Source of the DNA: Danxiaibacter flavus
GTDB taxonomy: Bacteria; Bacteroidota; Bacteroidia; Chitinophagales; Chitinophagaceae
DNA: 64,000 nt
Direction of reading: 5' to 3'
NCBI RefSeq assembly: GCF_041060425.1
Contig: NZ_JAULBC010000002.1
Span: 930,001 to 994,000, forward strand
The notes below the pieces were generated by a model. The model ran no database searches, was not told the origin of the DNA, and saw only the letters and a list, made by a program, of their open reading frames with translations. Both the position numbers and the translations under genes were made by a program. This document shows positions 16,707-25,210 of this stretch, one piece after another. Positions within the stretch are counted from its first letter, which is position 1; every line of letters begins with the position of its first letter.

Positions 16707-17756
16707 ATGGCAAAATTAAATTTTGGCGGAGTGGAAGAAAATGTAGTAACTCGTGAAGAGTTTCCACTTAGCAAAGCTCAGGAAGTTTTAAAAAATGAAA
16801 CAATAGCTGTTATCGGGTATGGCGTGCAGGGTCCTGGCCAGGCTTTAAACCAACGCGACAACGGAATCAACGTTATCGTTGGTCAGCGTAAAAATTCCAA
16901 AACCTGGGATAAAGCAATAGCTGATGGTTTTGTTCCTGGTGAGACCTTATTCGAAATTGAAGAAGCGTTACAACGCGGTACCATTATCTGCTACCTGTTA
17001 AGCGATGCTGCTCAGATTGAATTATGGCCAACAGTAAAAAAGAATTTAACTCCAGGTAAAGCATTGTATTTCTCTCATGGCTTTGGTATCACTTTCAACG
17101 AGCAGACTGGCATCGTTCCCCCTGCTGATGTTGATGTATTCCTTGTTGCTCCTAAAGGTTCAGGAACTTCTCTTCGCAGAATGTTCTTACAGGGTCGCGG
17201 CTTAAACAGCAGCTACGCTATTTACCAGGATGCTACCGGCAAAGCTAAAGAGCGCGTTATCGCTTTGGGTATCGCAGTAGGAAGCGGTTACCTGTTTGAA
17301 ACAGATTTCAAGAAAGAAGTATTCAGCGACCTTACAGGTGAGCGCGGTACTTTGATGGGTGCTATCCAGGGTATCTTCGCTGCTCAGTACGATGTATTAC
17401 GCAGCAAGGGCCACTCTCCTTCTGAAGCTTTCAACGAAACAGTTGAAGAGCTTACACAAAGCCTTATGCCGTTAGTAGCTGAAAACGGTATGGACTGGAT
17501 GTATGCTAACTGCTCCACAACTGCACAACGTGGTGCGTTAGACTGGTGGAAAAAATTCCGTGATGCTACAGCTCCTGTATTCAACGAATTATATGAAAGC
17601 GTGGCAACAGGCCAGGAATCTAAACGCTCTATCGACAGCAACAGCAAAACTGACTACCGTGAAAAACTGGAAGTTGAGCTGAAAGAACTGCGCGAAAGCG
17701 AAATGTGGCAAGCTGGTAAAACAGTTAGAAGCCTGAGACCTGAGAATCAAAAATAG
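16707..17756 (+). CDS. ilvC: Ketol-acid reductoisomerase
   Basis: Isomerises and reduces acetolactate and acetohydroxybutyrate. 349 residues. The Rossmann motif reads AVIGYGVQGPGQALNQRDNG (residues 33-52) rather than the common GYGSQGHAHA, followed by VGQRKNSKTWDKA which sets cofactor choice. Catalytic region FSDLTGERGTLMGAIQGIFA near 210 and ANCSTTAQRGALDW near 270. Class I size but with the GPGQ variant that I associate with Bacteroidota enzymes; NADPH preference is likely but not proven from sequence. Confidence 0.94.
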   Translation: MAKLNFGGVEENVVTREEFPLSKAQEVLKNETIAVIGYGVQGPGQALNQRDNGINVIVGQRKNSKTWDKAIADGFVPGETLFEIEEALQRGTIICYLLSDAAQIELWPTVKKNLTPGKALYFSHGFGITFNEQTGIVPPADVDVFLVAPKGSGTSLRRMFLQGRGLNSSYAIYQDATGKAKERVIALGIAVGSGYLFETDFKKEVFSDLTGERGTLMGAIQGIFAAQYDVLRSKGHSPSEAFNETVEELTQSLMPLVAENGMDWMYANCSTTAQRGALDWWKKFRDATAPVFNELYESVATGQESKRSIDSNSKTDYREKLEVELKELRESEMWQAGKTVRSLRPENQK

Positions 17757-17761
17757 ATTTA

Positions 17762-17932
17762 GAAGTGAATGGTCAATAGTCAATAGTGAAAGGTGTTGCC
17801 TGCTTAATAAACTGGCAACAGCTTTCATTTTGACAAATAAAATTGGCTTTTCACACAATCGACCTGTAAAAAAATTGCAGGTAAGCTTGCATTTTTCACT
17901 ATTGACTATTCACTTTTCACTATCACTTTACC
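17762..17932. repeat. Inverted repeat, GTCAATAGTGAA family, between ilvC and ilvA
   Basis: Left arm GAAGTGAATGGTCAATAGTC to 17793 and right arm from TTTTTCACTATTGACTATTC (17892) to 17932 are imperfectly complementary. The loop of about 100 nt is unrelated sequence. The right arm ends 2 nt before the ilvA ATG. Confidence 0.82.
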
Positions 17933-17933
17933 A

Positions 17934-19187
17934 ATGAACGCTACCGACACCGTGTATAAGCTCAACTTTCACGAAGCCTCTTTCAGGTTGAAGAAAGTCG
18001 TGAACAGAACGCCTTTAATGCTTAATCTGAATCTTTCCCGCAGGTACAACGCGAATGTGTACCTGAAGCGTGAGGATCTTCAGATTGTTCGTTCCTACAA
18101 ATTGCGTGGCGCGTACAATATGATGAGTGCACTGCCTGCAGAAAAAATGCAGAATGGTGTAACTACAGCCAGCGCCGGCAACCATGCCCAGGGATTTGCA
18201 TACAGCTGCAAAAAGCTGAACATTAAAGGAGTAGTGTTTATGCCGATTATCACTCCCAAACAAAAGGTAAACCAAACCAAAATGTTTGGAGAAGATAATA
18301 TCGAAATCAAATTGGTGGGTGATACGTTTGACGATTGTGCCAATGCCGCAAAAGCCTATACGGAAGAACATTCCATGACCTTCATCCCTCCTTTTGATGA
18401 TTATCGTATCATCGAAGGTCAGTCAACCGTTGGCGTTGAAATACTGGAAGATCTTTCCAATATTGATTATCTCTTTGTACCTGTTGGAGGCGGAGGGCTT
18501 GCTTCAGGTGTAGGTTCATACTTTAAAACATTTTCCCCTCAGACAAAAGTAATCGGGCTTGAGCCGGAAGGTGCTCCATCTATGTTTGAAGCGCTGAAAG
18601 CTGGTCATCCTGTTTTACTGGACAACATTGACCGCTTTGTTGATGGCGCTGCGGTGAAACGTGTTGGAGATCTTACTTTCAACATCTGCAAAGATGTTTT
18701 AGATGATATGCGTCTTGTCCCCGAAGGGAAAGTCTGCACTACCATCTTAAAATTGTACAACGAAGATGCGATTGTTGCTGAGCCTGCGGGTGCTTTATCT
18801 ATAGCAGCCCTGGACGATTTCGCGGACCAGATAAAAGGCAAAACGGTTGTGTGCATTGTTAGCGGCAGCAATAATGATATTGATCGCATGCCTGAAATTA
18901 AAGAACGCTCTCTTCAATATGAAGGCCTGAAACATTATTTCCTTATTCGCTTTGTGCAAAGACCCGGCGCATTACGCGACTTCCTGAACTTTGTACTTGG
19001 TCCTACCGACGATATCAAGCGGTTTGAATATGTACACAAAACCAACAAAGAAATTGGTCCCGCACTGGTTGGTATTGAATTACAAAACAAACACGACTAC
19101 CAGGCGTTGATTGAAAAAATGCTTCAATACAACATAGACTTTACTGAGTTGAATAAGAATGATACATTGTTTGGATACCTTGTTTAG
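17934..19187 (+). CDS. ilvA: Threonine ammonia-lyase
   Basis: PLP enzyme that makes 2-oxobutyrate for isoleucine. The PLP lysine is in RSYKLRGAYNMM (near residue 56), with SAGNHAQGFAYSC near 81 and the phosphate-binding loop PVGGGGLASGV near 186. A single C-terminal ACT-like domain (FLIRFVQRPGALRDFLNFVL, near 345) gives 417 residues, against ~514 with two such domains in E. coli. Isoleucine feedback is therefore likely but of the one-domain type. Its TAG stop is the start of a TAGCTATGAGC word. Confidence 0.93.
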   Translation: MNATDTVYKLNFHEASFRLKKVVNRTPLMLNLNLSRRYNANVYLKREDLQIVRSYKLRGAYNMMSALPAEKMQNGVTTASAGNHAQGFAYSCKKLNIKGVVFMPIITPKQKVNQTKMFGEDNIEIKLVGDTFDDCANAAKAYTEEHSMTFIPPFDDYRIIEGQSTVGVEILEDLSNIDYLFVPVGGGGLASGVGSYFKTFSPQTKVIGLEPEGAPSMFEALKAGHPVLLDNIDRFVDGAAVKRVGDLTFNICKDVLDDMRLVPEGKVCTTILKLYNEDAIVAEPAGALSIAALDDFADQIKGKTVVCIVSGSNNDIDRMPEIKERSLQYEGLKHYFLIRFVQRPGALRDFLNFVLGPTDDIKRFEYVHKTNKEIGPALVGIELQNKHDYQALIEKMLQYNIDFTELNKNDTLFGYLV

Positions 19188-19345
19188 CTATGAGCTTTCA
19201 GCTGTGAGCTATTAGCTTTCCACCTGGTAGATCTAAGCGAAAACGTCAGCTTCCAAACAAATCAGAGATCTAAAAATCAGACATCCGAAATTAGAAATCA
19301 GACATCCGAAATTTCCATTTTCAATTGTCAACTGTCAATTTTCAA
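19185..19345. repeat. Composite of three word families between ilvA and the DUF92 gene
   Basis: In order: AGCTATGAGCTTTCAGCTGTGAGC words, AAATCAGACATCCGAAATT words, and TTTTCAATTGTCAACTGTCAATTTTCAACTG words. The last of these supplies the only plausible start region of the next gene. Confidence 0.8.
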
Positions 19346-20035
19346 CTGCTTCTCCTTCTCGCCGTTGGTGCTATCGCCGCAGTATTGCTGCGTAAATTAA
19401 CTCCATTAGCGGGCATTGCAGGCGCCTGTGTCGGCTGGTTGGTATATTTAGGTGCCGGATATGCGGGAATCGCTGTAATGGCTTCATTTTTTATTTTGGG
19501 AACTGCTGCTTCCTCGTGGCAGTATAATAAGAAAGCACGGCTATTAATAGCGGAACAAAACAAAGGCCGGCGAACAACGGGCCAGGTATTAGCAAATGCA
19601 GGCATAGCGGGATTAATGGGTTTACTTACAGTTTTCCTTCCACAGTATACTACTTTGTCAGGCTTGATGATGGCGGCATCTTTTTCATCTGCAACCGCAG
19701 ATACACTGTCTTCTGAGTTGGGAAATGTTTACGGCAAACGATTTTACAACATTCTTACATTAAAAAAAGATACACGCGGACTAAACGGTGTTATTAGTCT
19801 TGAAGGCACATTAGCCGGATTTGCGGGCAGTGCGCTCATCGCCGTAGTCTATGTTCTGTTTACAAAGCAGGTCTCGCATTTTTGGATCATCGTTATCGCC
19901 GGCACTATTGGCAATCTTACAGATTCTTTACTCGGCGCATCATGGGAAAGAAGACATCTATTGAATAACAATGCAGTCAATTTTCTTAATACTTTAGTAG
20001 CTGCACTTTTCTGCCTTCTAATAAGTTTTCTTTAA
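19325..20035 (+). CDS. DUF92 family membrane protein
   Basis: About 236 residues and strongly hydrophobic, with repeated glycine/alanine-rich spans (LLLLLAVGAIAAVLLRKLTP, GIAGACVGWLVYLGAGYAG) and the family segment FSSATADTLSSELGNVYGKR near 120, which marks DUF92 (TIGR00297) proteins. Some members are linked to phytyl-phosphate or dolichol-like kinases; function here is unknown. The start is odd: the frame has no ATG, and the only usable initiator is TTG at 19325 within a TTGTCAACTGTCAATTTTCA word, so the first eight residues are repeat-encoded. The repeat appears to have replaced the native start. Confidence 0.82.
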   Translation: MSTVNFQLLLLLAVGAIAAVLLRKLTPLAGIAGACVGWLVYLGAGYAGIAVMASFFILGTAASSWQYNKKARLLIAEQNKGRRTTGQVLANAGIAGLMGLLTVFLPQYTTLSGLMMAASFSSATADTLSSELGNVYGKRFYNILTLKKDTRGLNGVISLEGTLAGFAGSALIAVVYVLFTKQVSHFWIIVIAGTIGNLTDSLLGASWERRHLLNNNAVNFLNTLVAALFCLLISFL

Positions 20036-20229
20036 TTTTCTAAATCCGTTCAACTTTTCACATCCTGCGGTGTTGTACTGCTATCCTACTGCATCATTCA
20101 AAAAAAAATGAGCCAGCATCGGGACAATTACAGCGTTACCCCATTGAAAAAAATCCTCCTTTTTTTGCACTCCTGTCCAAATTGCCCCTGCTCGTTCGTC
20201 ATAACCAAGAACGCATAAAATCTTCTTTT

Positions 20230-20712
20230 ATGTCAAACTCAATTAATAGCCTTGCACTGATTATTAATTTGAATGAACGGCTCTTTTTAAACACCCTGGA
20301 GGGATTTACAGAGGATCTGGCAAAGGAAAGAATAAGCGACCATAACAATCCCGTTATCTGGATTGCAACACATACCGCATGGGCCAGGTTCAACATGTCA
20401 ATGTTGCTGGGCAAGCCCATCACCAATCCTTATGCAGGAATGTTTGAAAACTTCAGGCCATATAGCGAATCAGATCAATTTCCTTCGCTGGAAAAGCTCA
20501 AAGCTGACTGGCACAATGCAAGTGAGCATGTTAAAGGTGCCATACAAAATGTAACGCCAGAGCAGCTTGAAACGGATGCCCAAAGGGGAAATCCGATTGG
20601 AGATTCTACAAACGGCGGCACGCTCGCCTTCCTTGTTCAGCACGAGAGCTACAGTATAGGTCAACTAGCTTTTCTGAAAAAATTCTATACAAAAGAAGCA
20701 ATGAAATATTAA
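20230..20712 (+). CDS. DinB-superfamily protein
   Basis: 160 residues from ATG 20230. Four-helix DinB pattern with HNNPVIWIATHTAWARFNMS near 35-54 and FLVQHESYSIGQLAFLKKFY near 135; the histidines are candidate metal ligands. It is the first of a run of small stress-type genes leading to the ECF sigma factor. An in-frame TTG further upstream (20182) gives an implausible N-terminus. Confidence 0.8.
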   Translation: MSNSINSLALIINLNERLFLNTLEGFTEDLAKERISDHNNPVIWIATHTAWARFNMSMLLGKPITNPYAGMFENFRPYSESDQFPSLEKLKADWHNASEHVKGAIQNVTPEQLETDAQRGNPIGDSTNGGTLAFLVQHESYSIGQLAFLKKFYTKEAMKY

Positions 20713-20779
20713 TGATTCCAATTATTGCTAATCGCTTCAATTTGAGCTTTTTTAATATTTATAACAAAATCGCTCTGCC

Positions 20780-21166
20780 ATGAAAGAATTTATGTTTTTT
20801 ATCCGGAAACAATCTGACAGTAAAACGGAATTGTCACCCGATGTTCACCAACAATTCCTCAAAAGTTGTGAACAATACATTAATAAATTAAAAAAAGAAG
20901 GCAGGTTACTTGCTGCGCAACCCATTGAAAGAACTGGTAAAATAATCTCGGGCAATGAAAACGGATGGAAAGAAGTACCATTTAATGAAACACCCGAGGT
21001 TATAGGAGGCTACTATCATATTCTTGCAAAAGACGAACAGGAAGCACTTGAAATTGCCAAAGCCAATCCTGAATTCGCGTTTAACAAAAACACAAGAATT
21101 GAAGTACGCTCCATCAAAATGAAAGAGGAAACCACAGGTTTCACTTATCCTACTGAAAAGAAATAA
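20780..21166 (+). CDS. YCII-related (DGPF-like) protein
   Basis: 128 residues with the ferredoxin-like YCII pattern: MKEFMFFIRKQSDSKTELSP at the start, a helix with QYINKLKKEGRLLAAQPIER, and PEVIGGYYHILAKDEQEALE near 75-94. The DGPF tetrapeptide is degenerate here (KEVPFNE). Proteins of this family are commonly encoded beside ECF42 sigma factors. Their biochemical role is not known. Confidence 0.82.
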   Translation: MKEFMFFIRKQSDSKTELSPDVHQQFLKSCEQYINKLKKEGRLLAAQPIERTGKIISGNENGWKEVPFNETPEVIGGYYHILAKDEQEALEIAKANPEFAFNKNTRIEVRSIKMKEETTGFTYPTEKK

Positions 21167-21259
21167 CAAACCACTCCGGAATATTAAAAAGCTGGTTACA
21201 CAATAAAAGTTTTCCAGGCAGCAACTCATTATAATTCTTCATCACCAAAAACAATAAAA

Positions 21260-21658
21260 ATGGAAAAGCTATCCGCCAACACCAATGCCTTAAACTGGTT
21301 TGAAATACCGGTTACTGACACTGCCCGTGCCAAAAAATTCTATGAAACCATCTTCGATATCCAGATGCAGACGCAAGACATGATGGGTATGGAAATGACT
21401 TTCTTTCCCGCGGATCCTGAAATGCAAAATGGTAAAGTATCCGGCGCGCTTGTAAAAGGACAAATGCATGTACCGGGCAAAGATGGAACCATTGTTTATC
21501 TGAATGCCAATCCTGCAATTCAAACAGTGATCGACAAAATAGAAAATGCCGGAGGAAAGGTGCTAATGCCCAAAACCAAAATCACCGATGAGATCGGCTA
21601 TATGGCCTTCTTTACAGACACTGAAGGCAATCGCATGGCACTACATGCAGGCAAATAA
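21260..21658 (+). CDS. VOC-family (glyoxalase-like) protein
   Basis: 132 residues with two beta-alpha-beta-beta-beta modules: NWFEIPVTDTARAKKFYETI at 13-32 and the closing GYMAFFTDTEGNRMALHAGK at 113-132. The C-terminal glutamate position of glyoxalase I is not conserved (RMALHAG), so lactoylglutathione lyase activity is unlikely. Belongs to the PhnB/bleomycin-resistance-like VOC group often placed near ECF42 sigma factors. Confidence 0.88.
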   Translation: MEKLSANTNALNWFEIPVTDTARAKKFYETIFDIQMQTQDMMGMEMTFFPADPEMQNGKVSGALVKGQMHVPGKDGTIVYLNANPAIQTVIDKIENAGGKVLMPKTKITDEIGYMAFFTDTEGNRMALHAGK

Positions 21659-21671
21659 TTGTTCATAGTTT

Positions 21672-21824
21672 AATGCCGTTTCCTTAAGGATAATGCTCCC
21701 TGCTCAAGTACGAATTACGAAGCCCGCCCGCGCCGAATACGCATACGGACGGGTACGAAGTACTTGATCCTGAGCACGCTGATTTTTCTTAAGCTATTGA
21801 AGGAAAAGGCATTGAGTGCAAAGT
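21672..21824. repeat. Composite palindrome with a GC-rich core, GTACGAATTACGA family
   Basis: TCAAGTAC (21704-21711) pairs with GTACTTGA (21760-21767), enclosing AATTACGAAGCCCGCCCG and its imperfect complement CGGACGGGTACGAAGT. Outside lie further arms TTTCCTTAAG and CTTAAG...AAGGAAA, ending with AATGCC/GGCATT. It resembles elements at 47889-47947 and 49031-49105. Confidence 0.78.
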
Positions 21825-21900
21825 ATCTTATTTAAAACAAGTTTGTCTTTTGTAGATTCTTTAGTATACAGTATTAATTCATCATTTAAAACAACACATA

Positions 21901-22251
21901 ATGGCAGAGTATCTTTTATTATTCAGAGGAGGTAAGGGCATGGACAGAGATCAATCAGCGCAGGAATACCAGGAAGACATGCAAAAATGGGTACAATGGA
22001 TGGCGAACCTTTCAGCGCAGGGAAAGCTTGGTCCTGCCCAACCTTTAAAACCGGAAGGTAAAGTGGTTAAAGGAACCAGTAAACTGGTTACTGATGGGCC
22101 TTTTATTGAAGGAAAAGAAATGGTAGGCGGTTATCTTGTTTGTAAGGCCGACAGCTACGATGAGGCGGTCGAAATCGCCAAACAATGTCCTATTCTTGAA
22201 AGCGAATCGGGCATTGTAGAAGTGAGATCGATAATGGAAATGAAAATGTGA
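21901..22251 (+). CDS. YCII-related protein with DGPF motif
   Basis: 116 residues. The signature is intact: KLVTDGPFIEGKEMVGGYLV at about 61-80, after the usual helix KWVQWMANLSAQGKLGPAQP. Starts MAEYLLLFRGG, a typical first strand. This is the textbook DGPF protein that accompanies ECF42 sigma factors; it may bind or present a signal to the sigma factor, but that is unproven. Confidence 0.87.
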   Translation: MAEYLLLFRGGKGMDRDQSAQEYQEDMQKWVQWMANLSAQGKLGPAQPLKPEGKVVKGTSKLVTDGPFIEGKEMVGGYLVCKADSYDEAVEIAKQCPILESESGIVEVRSIMEMKM

Positions 22252-22259
22252 TAGTAAGT

Positions 22260-22383
22260 AAAAAGTCAAAATTCAAAATGTGCGAATGTGCAGATGTGCA
22301 AATGATTTAACAGAGTTGGCTTAATGGTTGAATGTTTTTAACTTTAGTTCGCTCTCCGGACAGTTTTTGAATTTTGACTTTTT
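22260..22383. repeat. Perfect 19-bp inverted repeat before the TfoX-N gene
   Basis: AAAAAGTCAAAATTCAAAA (22260-22278) is exactly complementary to 22365-22383. The loop holds GTGCGAATGTGCAGATGTGC words of another family. The right arm ends 17 nt before the next ATG. Confidence 0.9.
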
Positions 22384-22399
22384 AATTTTGACTTTTTCT

Positions 22400-22741
22400 A
22401 TGGCTTTCAACCAAACAATAAGCAACAGGATACGCGAGGCTTTAATTAACGAGCACAATGTTGAAGAAAAACTCATGTTTGGCGGTATTTGTTATATGGT
22501 AAATGATAAAATGTGCGTGGGTGTTATCGGCGATGAAATGATGTGTCGAATAGGTGAGGAACGCTATGAAGAGGCCATGGGAAAACGCGGCTGCCGTGAA
22601 ATGGATTTTGCCTCAAGGCCAATGAAAGGCTATGTTTATGTAAGTGAAGATGGCATGAAAACGAATGCCGAATTTAAATACTGGATCAATTTGTGTCTCG
22701 ACTATAATCCAAAAGCAAAGGCTTCTAAAAAGAAGAAATAA
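22400..22741 (+). CDS. TfoX N-terminal domain protein
   Basis: 113 residues from ATG 22400; the frame is open upstream only through repeat sequence. Family features: EKLMFGGICYMVNDKMCVGV near 25-44, DEMMCRIGEERYEEAM and MKGYVYVSEDGMKTNAEF. Ends in a lysine tail (KAKASKKKK). It is the stand-alone TfoX-N type common in soil bacteria, not the competence regulator. It probably belongs to the stress cluster led by the sigma factor downstream. Confidence 0.83.
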   Translation: MAFNQTISNRIREALINEHNVEEKLMFGGICYMVNDKMCVGVIGDEMMCRIGEERYEEAMGKRGCREMDFASRPMKGYVYVSEDGMKTNAEFKYWINLCLDYNPKAKASKKKK

Positions 22742-22759
22742 AAAATGAGATGACGGATC

Positions 22760-22825
22760 TTCATCGAAAAAGCACTGTGTAACTCTGTGTCTTCTCCTGT
22801 ATTTCTCCGTGTAACAATAACTACT
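22760..22825. repeat. Word repeat, CTCTGTGTAAC family
   Basis: CACTGTGTAACTCTGTGTCTT followed by TCTCCGTGTAAC. A related stretch is at 60367-60402 (CTCTCCGTACTG, GTCTCCGTGGTTC). Only a few imperfect words, so the call is modest. Confidence 0.5.
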
Positions 22826-22894
22826 GTTAAGTACTATCAATAACGAGTTAGAAAGAAAACATGCAGAAATTTATTTCAACGATAAAACAGCCAT

Positions 22895-24175
22895 TTGAGT
22901 GAACAATTTAACATCAACAAATTAACTGATCATCTCTTCAGGCGTGAAGCGGGAAAGATGTCGGCCATTCTTATCAAAATATTTGGAACAGAAAACTTGC
23001 AGCTATCTGAGGATGTTATACAGGAAACTTTCATTAATGCTATGCGCGTATGGTCGCTCAACGGCATACCCGATAGCCCTTCTGCGTGGTTAATGCGCGC
23101 AGCAAAGAACAAGGCGATCGACTTTATCAGGAAGAACAAATTTTCGCGATCCATAGATTTCAGCGATCCTGAAAGAATGTTGTTGCAATCGGAATACACG
23201 CTAACGTCAACTATTGATAAACTGTGGAATGAAGATGAAATAACAGACGATCTTTTAAGAATGATGTTTGCATGCTGCCATGAAGAGCTATCAGAAGAGA
23301 ATCAAATTACGCTGATGCTAAAAATACTTTGCGGATTTTCCACGGCAGAAATAGCAAAGGCTTTTGTTACATCGGAAGACACTGTATCAAAACGCTTATA
23401 TCGCGCTAAAGAGTTCTTCAGAACAAAAAAAATAAAACCCGAATTTCCACCAGCATCGCATTTAAAAGACAAAACGGGGACAGTACTAAGAACCATTTAT
23501 CTTCTCTTCAATGAAGGTTACAGTTCAACACATGCTGACAAGCTGATAAGAAAAGACCTGCTTGATCAATCCATGTATTTATGCAACCTGCTCTGCGTAC
23601 ATAGCAGCACTCAACTGCCAGAAACTTTTGCAGCCATGGCGCTCATGTGCTTTCACGCCGCACGTATCAACAGCAGGATTGATGAACACCATGAAATTAT
23701 ATTGCTTCAAAATCAGGACCGTGGCAAATGGGATCGCTCACTGATAGACAAAGGATACGATTACCTGAACAAAGCTGCTTTCGGCAACGAGATCAACTCG
23801 TATCACATAGAAGCGGCCATTGCTTACGAGCATTGTATATCGCCGTCCTTTGAACAAACCAACTGGAAAAACATCCTGCGATATTATGACATGCTCGCTG
23901 CTATCAATCCGTCTTCTATTGTGTTGTTAAACCGTCTTACAGTAATATTTAAAGTATATGGCGCAGAACAGACATTGAAGGAAGTAGAACAGGCTCTGTG
24001 CAATAAAGAGTGGCAAAAAAACTATTTATACCACAGCCTTATGGGTGATGTTTATGCGTGCAAGGATTTTAATAAAGCAAAGGCCTTTTACGAAACAGCA
24101 ATCGGCATGACAAAGTCTGATGCGGAGAAAAAATTGTTGAACAAAAAAATAAGCCAGCTTGCGCTGAAAACATGA
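22895..24175 (+). CDS. ECF sigma factor, ECF42-like, with long C-terminal extension
   Basis: Region 2 is at about 25-95 (QLSEDVIQETFINAMRVWSL, AWLMRAAKNKAIDFIRKNKF) and region 4 at about 125-180 (CGFSTAEIAKAFVTSEDTVS, KRLYRAKEFFR). A further ~230 residues follow, helical and TPR-like (LYLLFNEGYSST, MALMCFHAARINSR), as in ECF42/SigJ-type factors that lack an anti-sigma factor. Only TTG at 22895 gives a full N-terminus; the first in-frame ATG would cut into region 2. The YCII/DGPF, VOC, DinB and TfoX-N genes upstream are the usual ECF42 neighbours. The extension is thought to control activity. Confidence 0.88.
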   Translation: MSEQFNINKLTDHLFRREAGKMSAILIKIFGTENLQLSEDVIQETFINAMRVWSLNGIPDSPSAWLMRAAKNKAIDFIRKNKFSRSIDFSDPERMLLQSEYTLTSTIDKLWNEDEITDDLLRMMFACCHEELSEENQITLMLKILCGFSTAEIAKAFVTSEDTVSKRLYRAKEFFRTKKIKPEFPPASHLKDKTGTVLRTIYLLFNEGYSSTHADKLIRKDLLDQSMYLCNLLCVHSSTQLPETFAAMALMCFHAARINSRIDEHHEIILLQNQDRGKWDRSLIDKGYDYLNKAAFGNEINSYHIEAAIAYEHCISPSFEQTNWKNILRYYDMLAAINPSSIVLLNRLTVIFKVYGAEQTLKEVEQALCNKEWQKNYLYHSLMGDVYACKDFNKAKAFYETAIGMTKSDAEKKLLNKKISQLALKT

Positions 24176-24176
24176 T

Positions 24177-24310
24177 TTTTTTTGAACCATATAAGGGATA
24201 TAAGAATACAAAAGGATACGCGGTACAGAAGTATGTGAACTGTTCTAATTGATACAAAATTTTGCGCTTATTCTTATAATCCCTTACATCCCTTATATGG
24301 TTCAAAAAAA
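24177..24310. repeat. Perfect 22-bp inverted repeat between convergent genes, terminator-like on both strands
   Basis: The arm 24177-24198 (seven T, then GAACCATATAAGGGA) is exactly complementary to 24289-24310, and pairing continues imperfectly with TATAAGAATA. It starts two bases after the sigma-factor stop. Each strand's stem ends in a run of T, so it could terminate both the sigma-factor gene and the GNAT gene. Confidence 0.88.
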
Positions 24311-24328
24311 CTCGTTTCGGTCAGCTTT

Positions 24329-24358
24329 AGGCTTTACGCTTTGGGCTTTAAGCTGTAT
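24329..24358. repeat. Word repeat, AGCTTTAGGCTTT family
   Basis: AGCTTTAGGCTTTACGCTTT then GGGCTTTAAGCTG, a single arm just before the stop codon of the GNAT gene. The same family forms the large array after topA. Confidence 0.7.
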
Positions 24359-24364
24359 CATGAT

Positions 24365-24934
24365 TCAAATTTCTTCTATTTGTTTTGCATTTTGTTGTTT
24401 GCCATTATATAGCATTGCTGTACACAAACAGTTGCTACGATTTTTTTGACAAAGTATCTCATAGTTCACACAGCTTTTACAATTTTGCCAGAAGCCTTCC
24501 TCCTGGCATATCTCAGAATAAGTAACCGGCTCAAAACCCAGTTCGCTGTTCATGTGCATAATGGCGAGCCCCGTTGTAATACTGAAGATTTTTGCTGCAG
24601 GATATTTTTGACGGCAAATGTCAAACAGCGCATTCTTAAGCATATGAGCGATACCATGTTTTCTAAAATCCGGTTTTACAATCATGCCGGAATTAGAAAT
24701 AAACTCACCATTACTCCAGATCTCGAAATAACAAAATCCAGCCCATTCACCATTGGTGTCAATTGCAATTACAGCTTTCCCTTGTAACATTTTTTCCACT
24801 ATATATTCTACTGGTCGTTTTGAGATTCCCGTTCCTCTTGCGATGGCCGATCGTTCTGTTTCGTCCGAAATTTCCGCCGCGTACCTGGCGTCTTCTGCAG
24901 AAGCCACGCGAACGACTACATTGGTGTTTTCCAT
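24365..24934 (-). CDS. GNAT N-acetyltransferase with cysteine-rich C-terminus
   Basis: 189 residues from ATG 24932-24934. GNAT core: NGEWAGFCYFEIWSNGEFIS (strands 2-4) and the acetyl-CoA loop VKPDFRKHGIAHMLKNALFD near 87-106. The C-terminus carries several cysteines (FWQNCKSCVNYEIL, NRSNCLCTAMLY). I associate this tail with the GNAT protein encoded in Bacteroidota arginine clusters and presumed to be an acetylglutamate synthase, but no arg gene is near, so that role is only a suggestion. The four-cysteine tail could bind a metal. Confidence 0.78.
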   Translation of the reverse strand: MENTNVVVRVASAEDARYAAEISDETERSAIARGTGISKRPVEYIVEKMLQGKAVIAIDTNGEWAGFCYFEIWSNGEFISNSGMIVKPDFRKHGIAHMLKNALFDICRQKYPAAKIFSITTGLAIMHMNSELGFEPVTYSEICQEEGFWQNCKSCVNYEILCQKNRSNCLCTAMLYNGKQQNAKQIEEI

Positions 24935-25210
24935 TTCTTTTTTTCAGCTATCTCTTCTATTTAGATGCCAGAATATCTCAACCGTTCCGGTATCAGGCGG
25001 ATCGCTTATATATCAACGTAATGCGACGACTACGCGATTTATACAACTCATCAGAAGCTTTTTCAAAATGAAAAAACCTTTTCAAAACGGAAGGGTTTCT
25101 TAATGAGTCAGAAAACGCCAATCCAACCAAACTAATTGATAATAAATGAATTAGATCACATACTTCGCCTGCGGCACTCATTTTGGCATCCTCTTATCAA
25201 ATTCTTTTAT

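Noticed and set aside
20108..20219. Frame of 36 codons with a cysteine cluster (CPNCPC) before the second DinB gene
   Set aside because: No ribosome site, promoter or recognisable homology, and it overlaps the region just before the DinB start; probably chance.
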